Source: Selaginella tamariscina (taxonomy: Eukaryota > Streptophyta > Lycopodiopsida > Selaginellales > Selaginellaceae). Taken from it: a stretch of 64,000 bases of DNA. Positions within the stretch are counted from its first letter, which is position 1. Each line of letters opens with the position of its first letter. Made by a program: the position numbers and the translations under genes. The stretch spans positions 62,001 through 126,000 of the forward strand of contig PUQB01000246.1 of assembly GCA_003024785.1 (NCBI GenBank), given 5' to 3'. The notes under the pieces were generated by a model. That model was not told the DNA's origin. It did not search any database and was given only the letters and a program-made list of their open reading frames with translations. Positions 12,509 through 31,389 of the stretch are shown piece by piece.

Positions 12509-15500
12509 ATGGAAGCAGAGCCTTCTCTGTTTTCTAGGGCGGCATTGAGAAGCGGCGGCGCGAGGCGACGACCAGCCCCTACACGAAGAAGAATGCAACA
12601 TCCCGGTAAATCTCTCTCTCTCTCTCTTACACACACACGCGCACGCACTCACGCACGCACAACACAAATTGAACGAGACAGGTAAGCTAGAAATCTACAA
12701 GGAAGAGCAAGCAGCGGCTGCGGATTCATGCTCATTCGAAGAGCTAGGCGTGGCGGAATGGCTAGTGAAGGCCTGCAAGGAGCTGGGGTTGCGATTTCCC
12801 ACTCCTGTACAGAAATCATGCATCCCGCAGATACTCAATGGGAAGGATGTTCTCGGGATGGCGCAGACGGGGAGCGGCAAGACGGCGGCATTTGCTCTTC
12901 CCATACTTCAGAAGCTTGGGTTGAATCCTTATGGGATTTTCGCTCTTGTTATGACACCTACTCGGGAGCTCGCCTTTCAGATTTCTGATCAGTTCAAGGC
13001 GCTCGGATCTGGGTATGTTCTTTACTACCACACCACACACACAAATTAGGTGCTTTATGTGCATGTATATGGGAGTAATGTACATAAGTACATAGAAGTC
13101 ATCCGCTTATCCATTGTTTCAAATGAGTGTTATGCTGATAGCCGTAATAAGTTAACTCTCTTATAGATATTATACATTTATATAACACTACCATTTTATT
13201 TAACTCTACTTAGAGATGTGTAGGTTTATGGTGATAGATAGATATTCAGAGAATATAGATACGCAGCAAACACATACAGGTGTATATGTACATATATTAC
13301 TGGTATTTATCCACGCGCCTCTCTTTCTCTCTCTCTCTCTCTCACACACACACAACAAATAGCAGTGGCATATTGGATACTTTTTTCATGCCCATATACT
13401 TAAGTGCTTCTATCATACCCACACGAATGCATCACATAGAAGTAGACAACACACATTTCCCATATTGGATACCTTTATTACCCATCACGCACGTACGAGT
13501 AGACTGGTATCTTCTTGTGCAGACACGTAACACACACACATAATATGTGTGCATATTTATATCTTACATACTCACGCTTACATAATGGATTAAGCTATAT
13601 CCTTATACATCCATGTAACATAAACGCTACATACAACAATACAGATACTCAGCACACGCGCACGCAGTGTAATTGTCGAAATTCTTATAAGCATACTATA
13701 TACTGTTAGTTATAATGGTATGTGTAAGCTTTAGTGTCCATACACAAACATATCTAGATATGTTTTGTCTGTGCAGGATTCATTTGAGATCGTGTTAGTT
13801 GTTGGTGGGATGGATATGACCGCACAAGCCCAAGCTCTAGTGCAGAGGCCTCATATAGTGATTGCTACACCTGGAAGGATCAGGGCTTTTCTTGCTAATG
13901 ATCCAGATATCGCTGCTGCATTTGCGAAAACTAAGGTATTGCTTTATATTTATGTAATAAAATTCCGTATTCCGTAAGTCTATTTCAGTAAGAAGTAAGA
14001 GCATTCGGGTATATACATTGGCATATTCATAGAGGATATGTTTATTGTCAAGAATACCATGGAAGCATGCAGATACGATTTCAGCATGTACATTTAAATA
14101 TTTTGTAAATGTATATTTGAAGAGTGTATACTATGTACTTTATCATAGTCGATATCAGTTTTAGGATTATTATTACTATTATTCTTATATTATTGCTAAT
14201 TTATTTTCACAGTTTTTGGTGCTTGATGAAGCAGATAGGCTCTTAGATGTGGGCTTTGAGGAAGAGCTACGTGTTATATTCAACACTATTTCAAAGAAAA
14301 GGCAAACTCTACTCTTCTCTGCAACAATGACTGGAGATCTACAAGCCTTACGTGAGCTGTTTGGCCATGAAGCTTCTTCTACCAGGCCTACGATGGATTC
14401 AAAATCGTAGACACGCTCGACCAAAGGTACGCATGATGTGTATATAAGTTATATTTGTATGTGTGTTTGTTGTAGAAGGTTCCATATACGTATAGTTTAC
14501 TATGTTTACATGTTTGTTGTTTATTGTACATATACATGTACATGTGTATATTGTCAGTTATTAAACGGTTTTGTATAGGTACATATTTATCAACGCTAGA
14601 GTTAAGGACGTGTACCTGACTCACATCATGGAAAATCTCGAAGAGCAAAAGATACGTTCAGTCATCATTTTCGTACAACGGTGCAGGTAATAATAATAAT
14701 GAATTAGTTCATTATATCACTCAAATTTTATATATGTATGTGTCATATATACTTGTGTGTGTACCGATATAAACTTTAGATGGATTTGTATGTTTGATAT
14801 AGGTATATAATTATTATTTATACTGATTTCATTAGTAATTTGCAGGACATGCCAACTATTGAGCCTGATATTACAGGAACTTGGGATAACCTCTGTGGCT
14901 TTGCATTCAGTGCGAAACAATCCCAGCGATTAGCAGCCTTAAATCGGTTTAAATCTGGGCAGGTACCAATCCTCATCGCAACCGATGTTGCTAGTCGTGG
15001 TCTCGACATCCCAACCGTCGATCTTGTATGAATTATGACATCCCAAGGTTTGTGTGTGTGTGTGTGAGAGAGAGAGAGAATAACCTTCTATAGATTTCTT
15101 TACGTATATGAAAGAGAGGGGGGGAGAGAACCAATGGTTTTGTTTTTAAACCTTAGTAGTTTGAGACATTTAAAACATAAGTTTTACTATTTGTCTGTGT
15201 GTGTATACGTGTGCTTATGATACATAGCTCTTCACACTTTATATAGATGATCTCTCTCTCTCACACGTTCACAGATGCATGCACACTTATCTGTATATAT
15301 GAATTAACGACGTGTGTGTGTGTGTGTGTGTTTATAATAATACTTGGATTTGTACAGGTTTACAAAAGATTATGTACATAGAGTGGGACGAACTGCCCGT
15401 GCGGGACGTGGTGGGCTCGCAGTGTCTTTGGTGACGGAGGTAGAACTATAATCAAATTAATTTTATTGTAAAGAAACATCAAATCTGCGTTTATCTAACT

Positions 15501-16459
15501 AAACAAGTCATAATTTTGTTTTTGTAATTAATTTTTCGTATTTAGTCTGATGTGGAGCTGGTTCATGAGATTGAGGACTTTCTTGGTAAGAAACTGCAGG
15601 AGTACGAAGTCGAGGAAACTGACGTGCTTAAGGGCATTACAAAGGTATTTATATTCTAGTTATTAACGTTTTCAAACCTCCATACAGCCTCTGCCTCTCT
15701 CTCTCTCTCTCTCTCTCTATCTCTATCTTCTCTCTCTCTCTATTATATATATAGCTATGGTTTTTGTGTGAATATAAGTATATATTCAAGGATAAGTATG
15801 TAATTACGCGTCTACAAAGTGGAGTTATTTAATGTAGTACATATACATAATTATCCAGGTATTGTCGAATATCCACAGGGGCTTTTGTGTATATACTTCG
15901 TACTGTTGAATATCTCTAGGCTTTACTAAGTTTAATCTTGTCGATTGCAGGTTTAGTAACTTATATTACTTCTGTATATATATATACTATGTATGCATAT
16001 CTTTACACATTCATTTATACTTCATAGTTATACATCTTTTAAGAGTTTGTTGGAGATTGCGAGAAAGCTTAGGCGAGTTATATTTACGTACATATATCTT
16101 TAGGAATATCTCTAGGCATTCATAGCTCTAGGCATTCATAGGAGTTTACCGGAGTGCATCTATTTAATTAATGAGTACAATATTACATGCATTTGTATAT
16201 ATTTGTGTGCGTAAGTATATTACTTATTATATGTTCTGACGTGCGTGTTCACGTTCGTATAGAACATAGACTTGTAGTAATTATATTTAATTAAGTGCGC
16301 TTGCAGGTTTTTAAAGCAAAACGAGTTGCAGTGATGAAAATGGAGGATAGTGGGTTTCATGAGAAGTTAGATGCTCGTAAGAAGATGAAAGTCAAGTCCT
16401 TACATGACAAAGGATTGCTGGAAAGGAAGAAGAAGAAGAAGAAACGAGCCAGTAATTAA
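12509..16459 (+). CDS. RH36: DEAD-box RNA helicase, Dbp8/DDX49/RH36 type
   Basis: ATP-dependent RNA helicase of the nucleolar Dbp8/DDX49 group, which acts in small-subunit rRNA maturation. Nine exons: 12509-12605, 12682-13012, 13777-13935, 14213-14426, 14579-14686, 14846-15047, 15358-15439, 15546-15644, 16307-16459. Motifs in order: Q motif GLRFPTPVQ, motif I AQTGSGKT, Ia PTRELA, Ib TPGR, II LDEAD, III SAT, then in the second RecA domain [23 protein letters not shown] and [13 protein letters not shown]. The C-terminus is a Lys-rich tail (ERKKKKKKR), a plausible nucleolar signal. Group placement rests on the VVGGMDM-like stretch and on the TPGR context that follows it. About four or five single-base gaps lie in exons 3, 4 and 6, consistent with sequencing error. 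The start at 12509 adds an Arg-rich leader before the conserved part. Confidence 0.9.
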
Positions 16460-16596
16460 CAGTTGTAGTTCTTTATTATTTTATATTATTGTAGATTTAT
16501 AATACATTATGTGTGTGTGAGCTGAATGCATGCTGATTATATATTATATACAGAAACATAATTTAAATATTTACATAAAGTATGTGAGTATACGCA

Positions 16597-16603
<7 letters not shown>

Positions 16604-16645
<42 letters not shown>

Positions 16646-16664
16646 GTGTGTGTGTGTGTGTGTG
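16604..16664. repeat. compound microsatellite (TA)n-(TG)n
   Basis: TA repeats passing into TG repeats in the 336-bp space between the convergent 3' ends of RH36 and RID3. The rest of that spacer is AT-rich 3' untranslated sequence. Confidence 0.95.
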
Positions 16665-16795
16665 ACAAGGACATATAGTAAGGCATACGTACCAGTCGTG
16701 TGTGTGTGAGAGAGATATGACACTATTAACGTTATTCTATGATTACAGCAAAGCGTATGTGTATGGATGTATTAAAATTTCCATACCTAACGTTT

Positions 16796-17482
16796 TCACT
16801 TGTCCCGCATTTTGTCACCCAGCTTGCCTCGCCCTTTAGCCTTCTCCTTGTTATCACCGCCGTCGTCCTCCTCCCTTTCCCTGTTACCACCCATCAATTC
16901 ATCAACGCAGAAGCAGTAGAGCTCCTGGTGCAGCTGTTGCCATTGCTGCCCATTGTTTAAGGCCCTTCTCAGCTCAGACCTCAGCCTCTCTAACTCCATT
17001 TGCATTGCCGCCGTCGACCCTTGTTGCTGCATTTCACAATTTTCTGTTAGAGAGAGACACACACACAATCTCTCTGTGTGTGTAAGTAGATATGCTCATC
17101 AACCATTGAGCATAAGATAGTTTTCCTAATACAGAGGTGTTAATCCAATCTCTATATCCACGTGCTCTCTTTCTCGCACACAGAAGGGTTTAGTTTAGAC
17201 GATTAAGAGCAGTAATTAAGAGTTGAACATGAATATATGCGCATTCATATCACAGCTATATGCAACATATAAACAGTGTCTTAGTGTTGATTAAGTATTA
17301 AGGGATGTATATATGGGTACATTATAACACAAACGCATGTGTGTACCATACACAGTATTTATAGCTATACATAGGCACACAAAGAAATTTGTAAATGCAT
17401 GCCATGTGTGCATGTTGCATATATGTATATGTGTGCGGATACATTACACATTATAGCTATATAAAAACATAAATTCAAAACT

Positions 17483-17518
<36 letters not shown>

Positions 17519-20288
17519 GAGCTCACCTCAAGTTCCCTAATCTGCTTCTCCATGGCAACCAAGCTATGACAGTAGCCTTCAGTATCCTCTTCATCAGCAG
17601 CAAAAGAGAAGGGGAGCGCAACATGGGGACCTTCCCAAGGCTTGAAATCATTTGCTGCTGTCCCAGATTCAACCGTCACATACTTGTTCAAAGACACCAC
17701 AGGAAGCACCGCTGAAACTCGTCTGTTGTTCATCTGTCTCCCTTGTTGATTGCTGTGCCTTGCTGCAGCATTGGCGGCCGAGATATCACTAAAAGACTGC
17801 TATTGGTCCTATAACAGAATACTACACATTATACACATCCATAGAAATACATATACATGCATAGTTACACACAAGATAATCATTATATGTACCCTTGCTG
17901 TGTGTAAACGTCCGAAGAACTTGACGGCTAACTGTGTCCACAAACGTACAGTACAGTCCTCGGAGCCGGAGACAAGATGAATACCATCCATGCTAAATGC
18001 AAGCGCGGTTATAGCTCGGCTGCTCTAATTGGAAAAAGACATAGTAAAAACATAGAAATAATATGCATAAGTTTGATACACTTACGATTTATAAACAGAT
18101 ATACAGCAACAGCAAGCTAGGTGGATAGCTAAAATATAGTTAATTATGATTTTTTGTTTTAGGTTTAACATTTCAAAATATATTCCTTAGCTTAGCTAAT
18201 TAATTATATTATCAAAACATATATAAGCCTGTGAATTCTACCACAGAGTAACATACGTGTTTAGGTTTAAGTATGTATGTATATACCTGTGGCCAATGCC
18301 GTCAGCACCAAGAAGACCATCAGCAATGTAAACCAGAGTTAGTTGAGTGCAGTATGAATATTCTCCCATCGACTCCACCAGCGTGGCATACTCTCCTGGA
18401 TCCAGTGCAACCGCATTGATTGCAGTGGGAAACAATATTGACCTTAATAAAGCACCTAGTGCCAAGCTCCATATCTGGACCGATATTTTAATGAGTCCTT
18501 CGCTTTCCTCTATATATAAATATATATGTGCGTATGCGGGCATTTGGATGAGTGCATGTCTTGCACGACACACACACACACATATATAGCAGTATATGTA
18601 TATACGCAAGAACAATAATCTTGCCACCCACTTTATCACTAAACATATTTATACAAGTGTAGTTCATATACAGACAAATGTGTGCGTGTATGTACGTTAA
18701 GAAACACAATACCTTGCAAGTGTGGTAGAGCAAGAGACAATAATTGCACTGGAGCCACCAAAACCAGCAAGTAACCAGTGACAGGAAGTGTGTGATCTGA
18801 CCACTTAGCATGTATGGAACCTGAGTTTCCCCTGCTTGCATATCTTCTATACTATCCAATGCCCTGCATGATGCATAGGGTAACCGTATGCATACACAGT
18901 GTATATGAGAAGCGTATATGTATTCTCTTTTACTAACCAAATGACAGACCACTTACCGTACAAGAGGATACACGTTGACAAGACCATCCTCTGCACCGGA
19001 GACAAGCAATGAATCGTCGTCAGAGAAAACGAGACACTTGACTGCTTTGTAATGTCCTGCCCAAACTCTAAGCAACCTTCCACTCGACACCTATATATAT
19101 TTTATACACTTCAACATAGTAATTCAACAACAGACAGCTTGATTTAATAATCATACGCCCAAGAAATACAGCTCTCTTGTCATTCTATCTATCTCTACAT
19201 GCACAAATAGACACTCGTCATGTAACTGTCCATGCTGGTTGGCGTAGTTAGGTGTGTGTGTGTGTAGGACAGCAGCTACGTAGTGGGCAAGATAGAAACC
19301 TAAGCACGATCGTGCTCAAAATTCAAACAATATATATATATAAATATGTATGAAAATCTCATGAGAACATACACCAGAGATACTCATCATGTATGTGGGC
19401 CTAGCAGCCTGGAAATCGTACATATGCATTTAGATACCCAGCAGGAATTATCAAGACGTCTATTTAAATACGTCCATTAGCATACCTCCCAAAGATATAT
19501 CCTGCCGGAGGAACCTCCACCGGCCAAGTAGACACCATCACTTGTACAAGCTAATGAATCAATGGGCTCCACAGGAAAGCTCTTAAATGCAACTTGGTTC
19601 TGCACAAATCAAACTCGTAAGAGTCGAGAATTCCCAGCTCTTTACATTAATAAAATCTGAACTACGTTTTTAGGGTGATTTTGAACTGAAAATCTAAATC
19701 GTGGTATTGAACTTCTTTTGAGGCTTTAGATGGATTTTGAAAAATCTCAACAAATAAAACAGAAAAAATTTGCAGGTATTCAAACTCTGAAAACCACAAA
19801 AACAGAGGACTTTAGCTCTCAAGATCTCTAAAAGAACAGAATCGTAAAACAGAGGATTCTAGCTCCGGAATTGCCTAAAAACTCTTTAAAAAACGCCTAA
19901 AAACCATGACTTTCGGCAACGGAGGCATCAGAATCGCCTATAAACCCCGAAAATCCTGAAAACAGAGGATTCTAGCTGCGGAAACCCGCTAAATGTAGGA
20001 ATTGGGTGAAATCGAGGATTTGAGCTCCACAAGCGCGGAAGAGGGCGAAATCAAGCGTACCTTTTGCCAGGTCCAGAAGAAGATGGCGCCTCCGGCATTG
20101 TTAGCAGTCTTGTGAACCTGCGAAGCGGCAACAAAGTGATTTCCGACGCATGCGAGGGCATTCCGAGGCGAAGCGCACGTCTTGAGATGCGAAATTGGCA
20201 CGCCAGAGTAGAGATCCCAGATTGTAATCCCGCATCCACATTGGAGCACGCAATCACGCTTCTTTGCAGTCGCCAGCTTGCCGATCAT
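16796..20288 (-). CDS. RID3: WD40 ribosome-assembly factor, Ipi3/WDR18/RID3 type
   Basis: WD40 protein matching the Ipi3/WDR18 family, part of the Rix1 complex in late 60S subunit maturation; the Arabidopsis member is ROOT INITIATION DEFECTIVE 3. Exons on the minus strand: 20061-20288, 19486-19599, 18957-19090, 18713-18863, 18287-18474, 17893-18022, 17527-17808, 16796-17026. Repeat-like motifs include SGRIYLWEV, LLVSGAEDGLVNVYPL, RIWSLALG and LVSGSEDCTVRLW. The N-terminus (GITIWDLYSG) matches the first blade of WDR18. The C-terminus is a coiled coil (MQMELERLRSELRRAL) followed by an acidic then Lys-rich tail, also as in the family. Single-base gaps occur in exons 4, 5, 6 and 7. It is convergent with RH36 and divergent from COG3. 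Confidence 0.88.
19600..20060 (-). other. long first intron of RID3 with internal repeat
   Basis: At 461 bp this is among the longest introns of the gene. A unit resembling AAAACAGAGGATTCTAGCT (plus-strand reading) recurs about three times (near 19798, 19847 and 19959) with variants between. In the sense direction the intron is T-rich and has CGATTT/GATTTT words near the 5' splice site, a composition seen in expression-enhancing first introns of plants. That function is inferred, not shown. Confidence 0.4.
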
Positions 20289-20489
20289 AAAACCCTAACC
20301 CTAGAGGCGCATTCTTCATAACAGTCCTCCCGTCCGTACCTTTCTTTAGGGTTTTAGACCCACATCCGTACCCTTCGGTAAACTAATTTCTAAGCTTTAA
20401 CTTTATGATTTAATGTGGAATAAAAATTGTTTGCGTCAGCAAACCCCAAATGAAACCCTAAGGGCAAACAGAGGGTTTTAGATCTGGCG
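20289..20489. promoter_or_regulatory. divergent RID3/COG3 promoter with telo-boxes
   Basis: Only 201 bp separate the two start codons. Telo-box-type motifs: AAACCCTAACCCTAG at about 20290-20304, TTAGGGTTTT at about 20346-20355, and GAAACCCTAAGG near 20453-20464. The interval must hold both core promoters and both leaders. Confidence 0.6.
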
Positions 20490-26009
<5,520 letters not shown>

Positions 26010-26038
26010 AAACTGTTATAGATAAACATTAATAATAG

Positions 26039-26081
<43 letters not shown>

Positions 26082-29000
26082 GTAATCCCTCTTATTTTAT
26101 CCTCCACTAACTTATATCCTTTGTAACTTAAAAATTTTGATGTTCACCATGTTCGTTCTTAAGTGACTAATAAAAGTTATGAGAAGGATTATTGTGTGTG
26201 TGTGTGTGTGTGTGTAAACAACCTTTGAAATATTAAAAGTTGAAAGACTTGAATTTAATTCTTATTATTTTAAAAATATTTTTTAATATTATATAAATCA
26301 TCTTATATGATTAAAGTTGGCTGAAATAAGTATGAAATATTATATATATATATAATATATATATAATGAACATTAAAAAATAAAACATTTTATATTTACT
26401 CATTTTTGATCTTTGATCACACGTAATATTTTTTTAATTTAATATTTTCAAATTTAAAAATGAAATGTGCAAACCATTGTAATGCATAATTATAATATGT
26501 GCCCATTACACATTGTGGGCACACATGAAATGTTTTTATTTTAAACATTAGTTAATTTTATTTTGTATATTTATTTAACATAATATAACCAAAAACTTCA
26601 TTAATAATAAATATTTTTTTAATTTAATAAAGATTATCAATTTACAATTCATTATCGTTTATGTTGTTGTAGTTGCTGACGTGAATATTTAAATCTGAAA
26701 AAGAAATAAAAATATTATAGTATATGTAAATGTTTATATTATATAAAAAATTAAAAATTGATTTTCATAAACTTTATATAATCACTCAACATATCAAAAA
26801 TAAAAGAAATTGGATATTTATTTTTAATTATGATCTTGTTTTAAAACTTTTAAATAAAGACTTTTATCTTTTTGATAACAAAATACATAAAATCACTTAT
26901 TAAAAATAAAAAATGTTAAAATTATACCAAATTTTTCTTAATGTATTATTAGAAAATCTTTAATTTTACTTATATATGTTTAAATATAAAAGTAATATAT
27001 CACTAATAATTATGAATTATCATAAATTTTGAGTCTTATTTATATTTTGTATTGTTTTATTATGGATATTTTTCTCATCTTATTTTATGTTTGACCTTTA
27101 CTTATATAATTAAAAAAAAATAATTATCATCTCTTTTTTGTACTTCAAAAACAATGTTGTTTTTTTTTTTAAAAGTATTACTCACTTTTAATTCATAATC
27201 AAATTTATTAATTTTATATTCTCAAAATTGTTAATTTCATTTATTTAAACACTATTTTTAATGTGATATTTTCGATATAATTGTATATTGATATGACTAT
27301 ATGTTAATTCCATTTTTTATATTTACTCATTTTGATTTTGATTTTATTAATCTTACTATGTACTATTATTATTTTTAGCTAATTACATTTCATACTATAT
27401 GTATTATGCATTCTCATAACCAACCCATATTTCTCATATATTTACATATTTAATTTGTGTAGTTGTATTGATGTGTTTTTAATTAAATACACAATAAAAT
27501 TAATGTAAATATGTCATTTTCTTATTATTTAAATGAAATTATCCTTTCATTATATCTTATTTATATAATTAATCTTCCATTCCAATAATCATTTTATACT
27601 TTTATTCTTTTTATGTTATCAGTTTATAACGATTTTATGAACCATTGATACTTTAATTTAATTAACATAAATCTTGTTCTTAAATTTTTCTTATATACAT
27701 CATTTATTATTTTTCATAATAAAAAAATAATAATATTTCTATTTAAAAGTATGATTTTTTATTTAGGAGTGTATATTTTAAAACACATGCACACATACCT
27801 TTATACAAATTACACAATCAAAATGTTTTATAAACAAATGTGTAGTAACTATAATTAAAAAATTCAATATTAAAATGTGAGCACTGTTATTTTCAAAAAG
27901 GAAGTTAATATTTTATTATTATTATATATAGTGTGTAATTTGACATTTAAATTAATTAAAAATGTAGTACCTAAAATAATAATAATGCATTAATTAAATA
28001 TGCGACTCGGCAAAAGAGACGTGCTAACAATTAACAACCGCTTGAATCAACTGTAGAATAAATATTATAGCTTTTAAATAATAAAAAAGAGTGAATTAAA
28101 AATTGTTATTTAAGACTAATTATTTACTTTATTAATTAATTAAAAGATATATCCAAATGTTTATAAACTACATTGTTTATTTTAAAAATAAATCATTATT
28201 TAACACAAGTAAAAGTATTTTAAAATTATTTTTATAAGAATAAATATGCCTTTAACAATCAATATTAAAGCATCTTTTTAGTCTTGTAGTGTCTTAGTTT
28301 AAAAAGCCCCTTAATAAAATTGATATACACTAACTATAACAAATCAATATTAATTTCTTAATAAAAATGTGACAAAAATGTTAAGAATTATAAATATAAA
28401 ATCCTAAATTTAAGTCATTATACTTAAGAGAGTACAAGAGACTTCAAATATTATAATTGTAATGATAATTATCCTTCTCTATTTGTAAAGTATTTTATAA
28501 ATCTTTTATTATTACCTTATTATATCATATGCTTTAATTAGTTTCTTAATGTTTTGCTTTTTACTTATTTCAAGTAATGTTTATTATTATTGTTATAGGG
28601 TATGTATACTTATTATTTGAATTTTTATTAATACATATAATATGTTAATATATTTAGATGATTGAGTATAACATTATTTAAGTAAAAGATTATTATACTG
28701 TATAATTTGTTCACAAATACAAATGTTCCTTCAACATAGATTACATTTAGGGTTTTACATTTATAAACTATATATATTATGCATTTTATTATATATAGCT
28801 ATATTACAATTAAGCAATAAAATAACCAATAATTATTAAAAAATATATATTAAAACTAACAAATATAAATTTATTAATTATGTTTTAATTATTAAATCAT
28901 TAAAATAAAAAATTTGATTCACTTGTATTTAGTGGACTTTTATTAAGTAATAGTACTATAAACAGGGCTGTGTTGTATATGTGTATATACATATATAGAC

Positions 29001-29219
29001 ACACGCATAATATTCGTATATAATGCAATAGTTTGCGTGTATATATTCCAATATCTAGTATTTACATGTTATAAAAAGTTTATCTTTATTCTGTTGTCAA
29101 GATTTAATTTCTTTAATTAAACATACAACTGGAGGCATACGTATGTATGTGTGTATCTCTATGAACACACACACACAACACACACACACACACAGTGAGT
29201 ATAATGCACCGTGGAAGTA
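26010..29219. other. long AT-rich intergenic desert
   Basis: More than 3 kb of extremely AT-rich DNA downstream of COG3, with TA arrays at about 26040-26080 and a TG array at about 26192-26213. No reading frame looks protein-like on either strand and no repeat ends could be paired by eye. Confidence 0.6.
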
Positions 29220-29305
29220 TATAATCTGGAGATGGATCATACACAAGCAGATAGTGAGACAATCAACTTACATGGCCTGCACTAAAAACTGTTATAAATA
29301 CAATT
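29220..29305 (+). pseudogene. relic of the COG3 terminal exon
   Basis: About 85 bp resemble the last COG3 exon and the start of its 3' untranslated region (25930-26025). Shared words are TGGAGATGGA, ACACAAGCAGATA (ACGCAAGCAGATA in the gene), TGAGACAATCA and TAAAAACTGTTATA. An internal stretch of roughly 25 bp of the exon is absent. It is a decayed DNA-level duplicate about 3.3 kb downstream of its parent. Confidence 0.75.
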
Positions 29306-29655
29306 AATATATAAAATATATCATTGCACTATTTATATATGTAATATTTATTTTAATAAATAAGTAGCCTTCAAGACCTTTAAAATAGCCTTTTAATATC
29401 TATTTGTTTAAAAATAAAGGTTTAAAAAAGTATTTTAATTTTATATTTCATTTTTAATTCTTATTTCTTTATTCTTATACTGATATTACTACATATTTAA
29501 AATTGGTAATTAAAAAGGATAAATAATTAAGAAGAAACAACTGTAATTCAATATATATTTTTAAAGTATTATATAATATTATACATATTTAATATAATTA
29601 GCATTATTTAATAATAAGTTTTACTAACATGATCTATATTACTTAGAAAAGAGGA

Positions 29656-29688
<33 letters not shown>

Positions 29689-29760
29689 CATGAACCTTAT
29701 TATTGTATACTTAGTCATTCTCACGATTTTCACTTTTCTAACACAAACTCAGCTCAAACG

Positions 29761-29804
<44 letters not shown>

Positions 29805-30079
29805 ATACATTATACATACATACACACACACACACATATTATATACAAAGTTTATTTTTAATATGTAAAATTACATCCAATAAAATGCTATAACTTTTCA
29901 AACTATATGGTTTAAGAAGTGTACTATATAAAAGAAGTTCAACACGTAATAGAGTGCTAAGTTTATATAATTTAAAAGAGATCGATAGTATGTATATGTA
30001 TATTAAACTTACCAACCGACTTTTTTTAATCAAACATGCAAGTCGTAAACGACATGTGTTCATGTATATATATAATAAT

Positions 30080-30148
<69 letters not shown>

Positions 30149-30581
30149 GCTTATTATGTGTCAGTGTTGTTCTTAATGAATTGGATATGATTAATCTCTG
30201 TTCTTGTTGTTGTGTGTAATAACACATTGTATAATGCAATAAATAACAAGCATGACTGTGTAAACAATATAAAATATACACTATGCATATATATAATACA
30301 AAGTTTGTACACACACACACACATAAATAGATATATAGTAGGAGCATGATAAGGTACTGAACATTATATGTAATATTTTCCAAAATATGTATGGATCATA
30401 TACTTTGTCGTACGTAAATACAAATATTGAATATACAAGAATATTACTTTCACTAGATATTTGATATGAAATATACTCAAGGTATAAAATTTTACTAATG
30501 TGTATGTACACGCATCGCATATATGCTATTTCAGTCAATATAGGTTGTGTGTGTGCATGTGTGTAAGAGAGAGATTCAAAA

Positions 30582-30620
<39 letters not shown>

Positions 30621-30990
30621 AAAGCATAATATAAACAGTGAAATTTTAATTTTTCAAAATAAATAAAGACTTAAAATAATTGATTATGAATTTTAAATTG
30701 ATGAAAATCATATTTATATTCATTAACTCAGCTGCAAGAAATTACTTCCTCGGTATCGTAATGGCTTCAAATCAAATGGACTATGATAGTGTGTGTTTCA
30801 GTCATGCTAATATGATCAATGTGGCTTAAAACAAATCAAAATAGAACACATCTAAAGGAAATGGCATGGCAAGCGAGGCTTGGAAAACAAATCAACATAT
30901 TTTGTTTTAAGCGCGTTTGTTGTTCTGGATTGGTCTCGGCGCTGCATCTTGCCCCTTTGTGCCGATCGAACTACATTCCTAGTGATATAC
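29306..30990. other. AT-rich intergenic region with microsatellites
   Basis: Contains (TC)n-(TA)n at about 29760-29801, (GA)n at about 30083-30148 and (TA)n at about 30586-30618. No coding signal seen. GC content rises from about 30720 toward the relics at 31079. Confidence 0.6.
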
Positions 30991-31078
30991 ATTGGCAAGA
31001 TTTTGGTTGACAGAGACACAAGCAAGCTTTTATTTAGATATGAAGAGCGCTCGCGCGTCACTGATGTGCCGCTCGGAG

Positions 31079-31350
31079 ATGCTGCCTGGTGAAGCCCAAA
31101 CTATACAGGGCTATGATTTCAATGCGGGCGTGGATTATGGGGCACTCTTACTCTTAGTCTTAGCGTCCAAGGTTCCAGGCAACTCACCTTTTGCTATTGT
31201 CAACCGCATATTACGTGCGTTTGCTGCAAACATTGTTCAATTTTTGCTGGAGCGAAATCCGATTACAGGAGATGAAGAATGCAAGATTTTTCTTGGCTTC
31301 GATGCCAATAGAGAATGGGACTTGAGAGCTTGTAGATTTACCTCCAAGCA
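31079..31350 (+). pseudogene. deoxyhypusine synthase N-terminal relic
   Basis: A translated stretch reads LPGEAQTIQGYDFNAGVDY, then (after one frame change) RFQATH and FAIVNRIL, then EECKIFLGF. These follow in order the conserved N-terminal part of eukaryotic deoxyhypusine synthase (GYDFNxGVDY ... TGFQATN ... VNxML ... CKIFLGFTSN), the enzyme that modifies eIF5A. Similarity fades after about 31350 and no downstream exons were found. The copy is a truncated relic without visible introns, abutting a copia fossil that starts near 31390, so it may have been cut by that insertion or carried with it. Confidence 0.6.
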
Positions 31351-31389
31351 GGAAGCCGATCCAGACGATGTGGATTTTTTGCATCAAGA

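Noticed and set aside
19370-19430. Possible extra RID3 exon (frame AARPTYMMSISG)
   Set aside because: The flanking exons already join in phase as LWE then VSSGRLL, as in the family; no counterpart of this piece is known to me.
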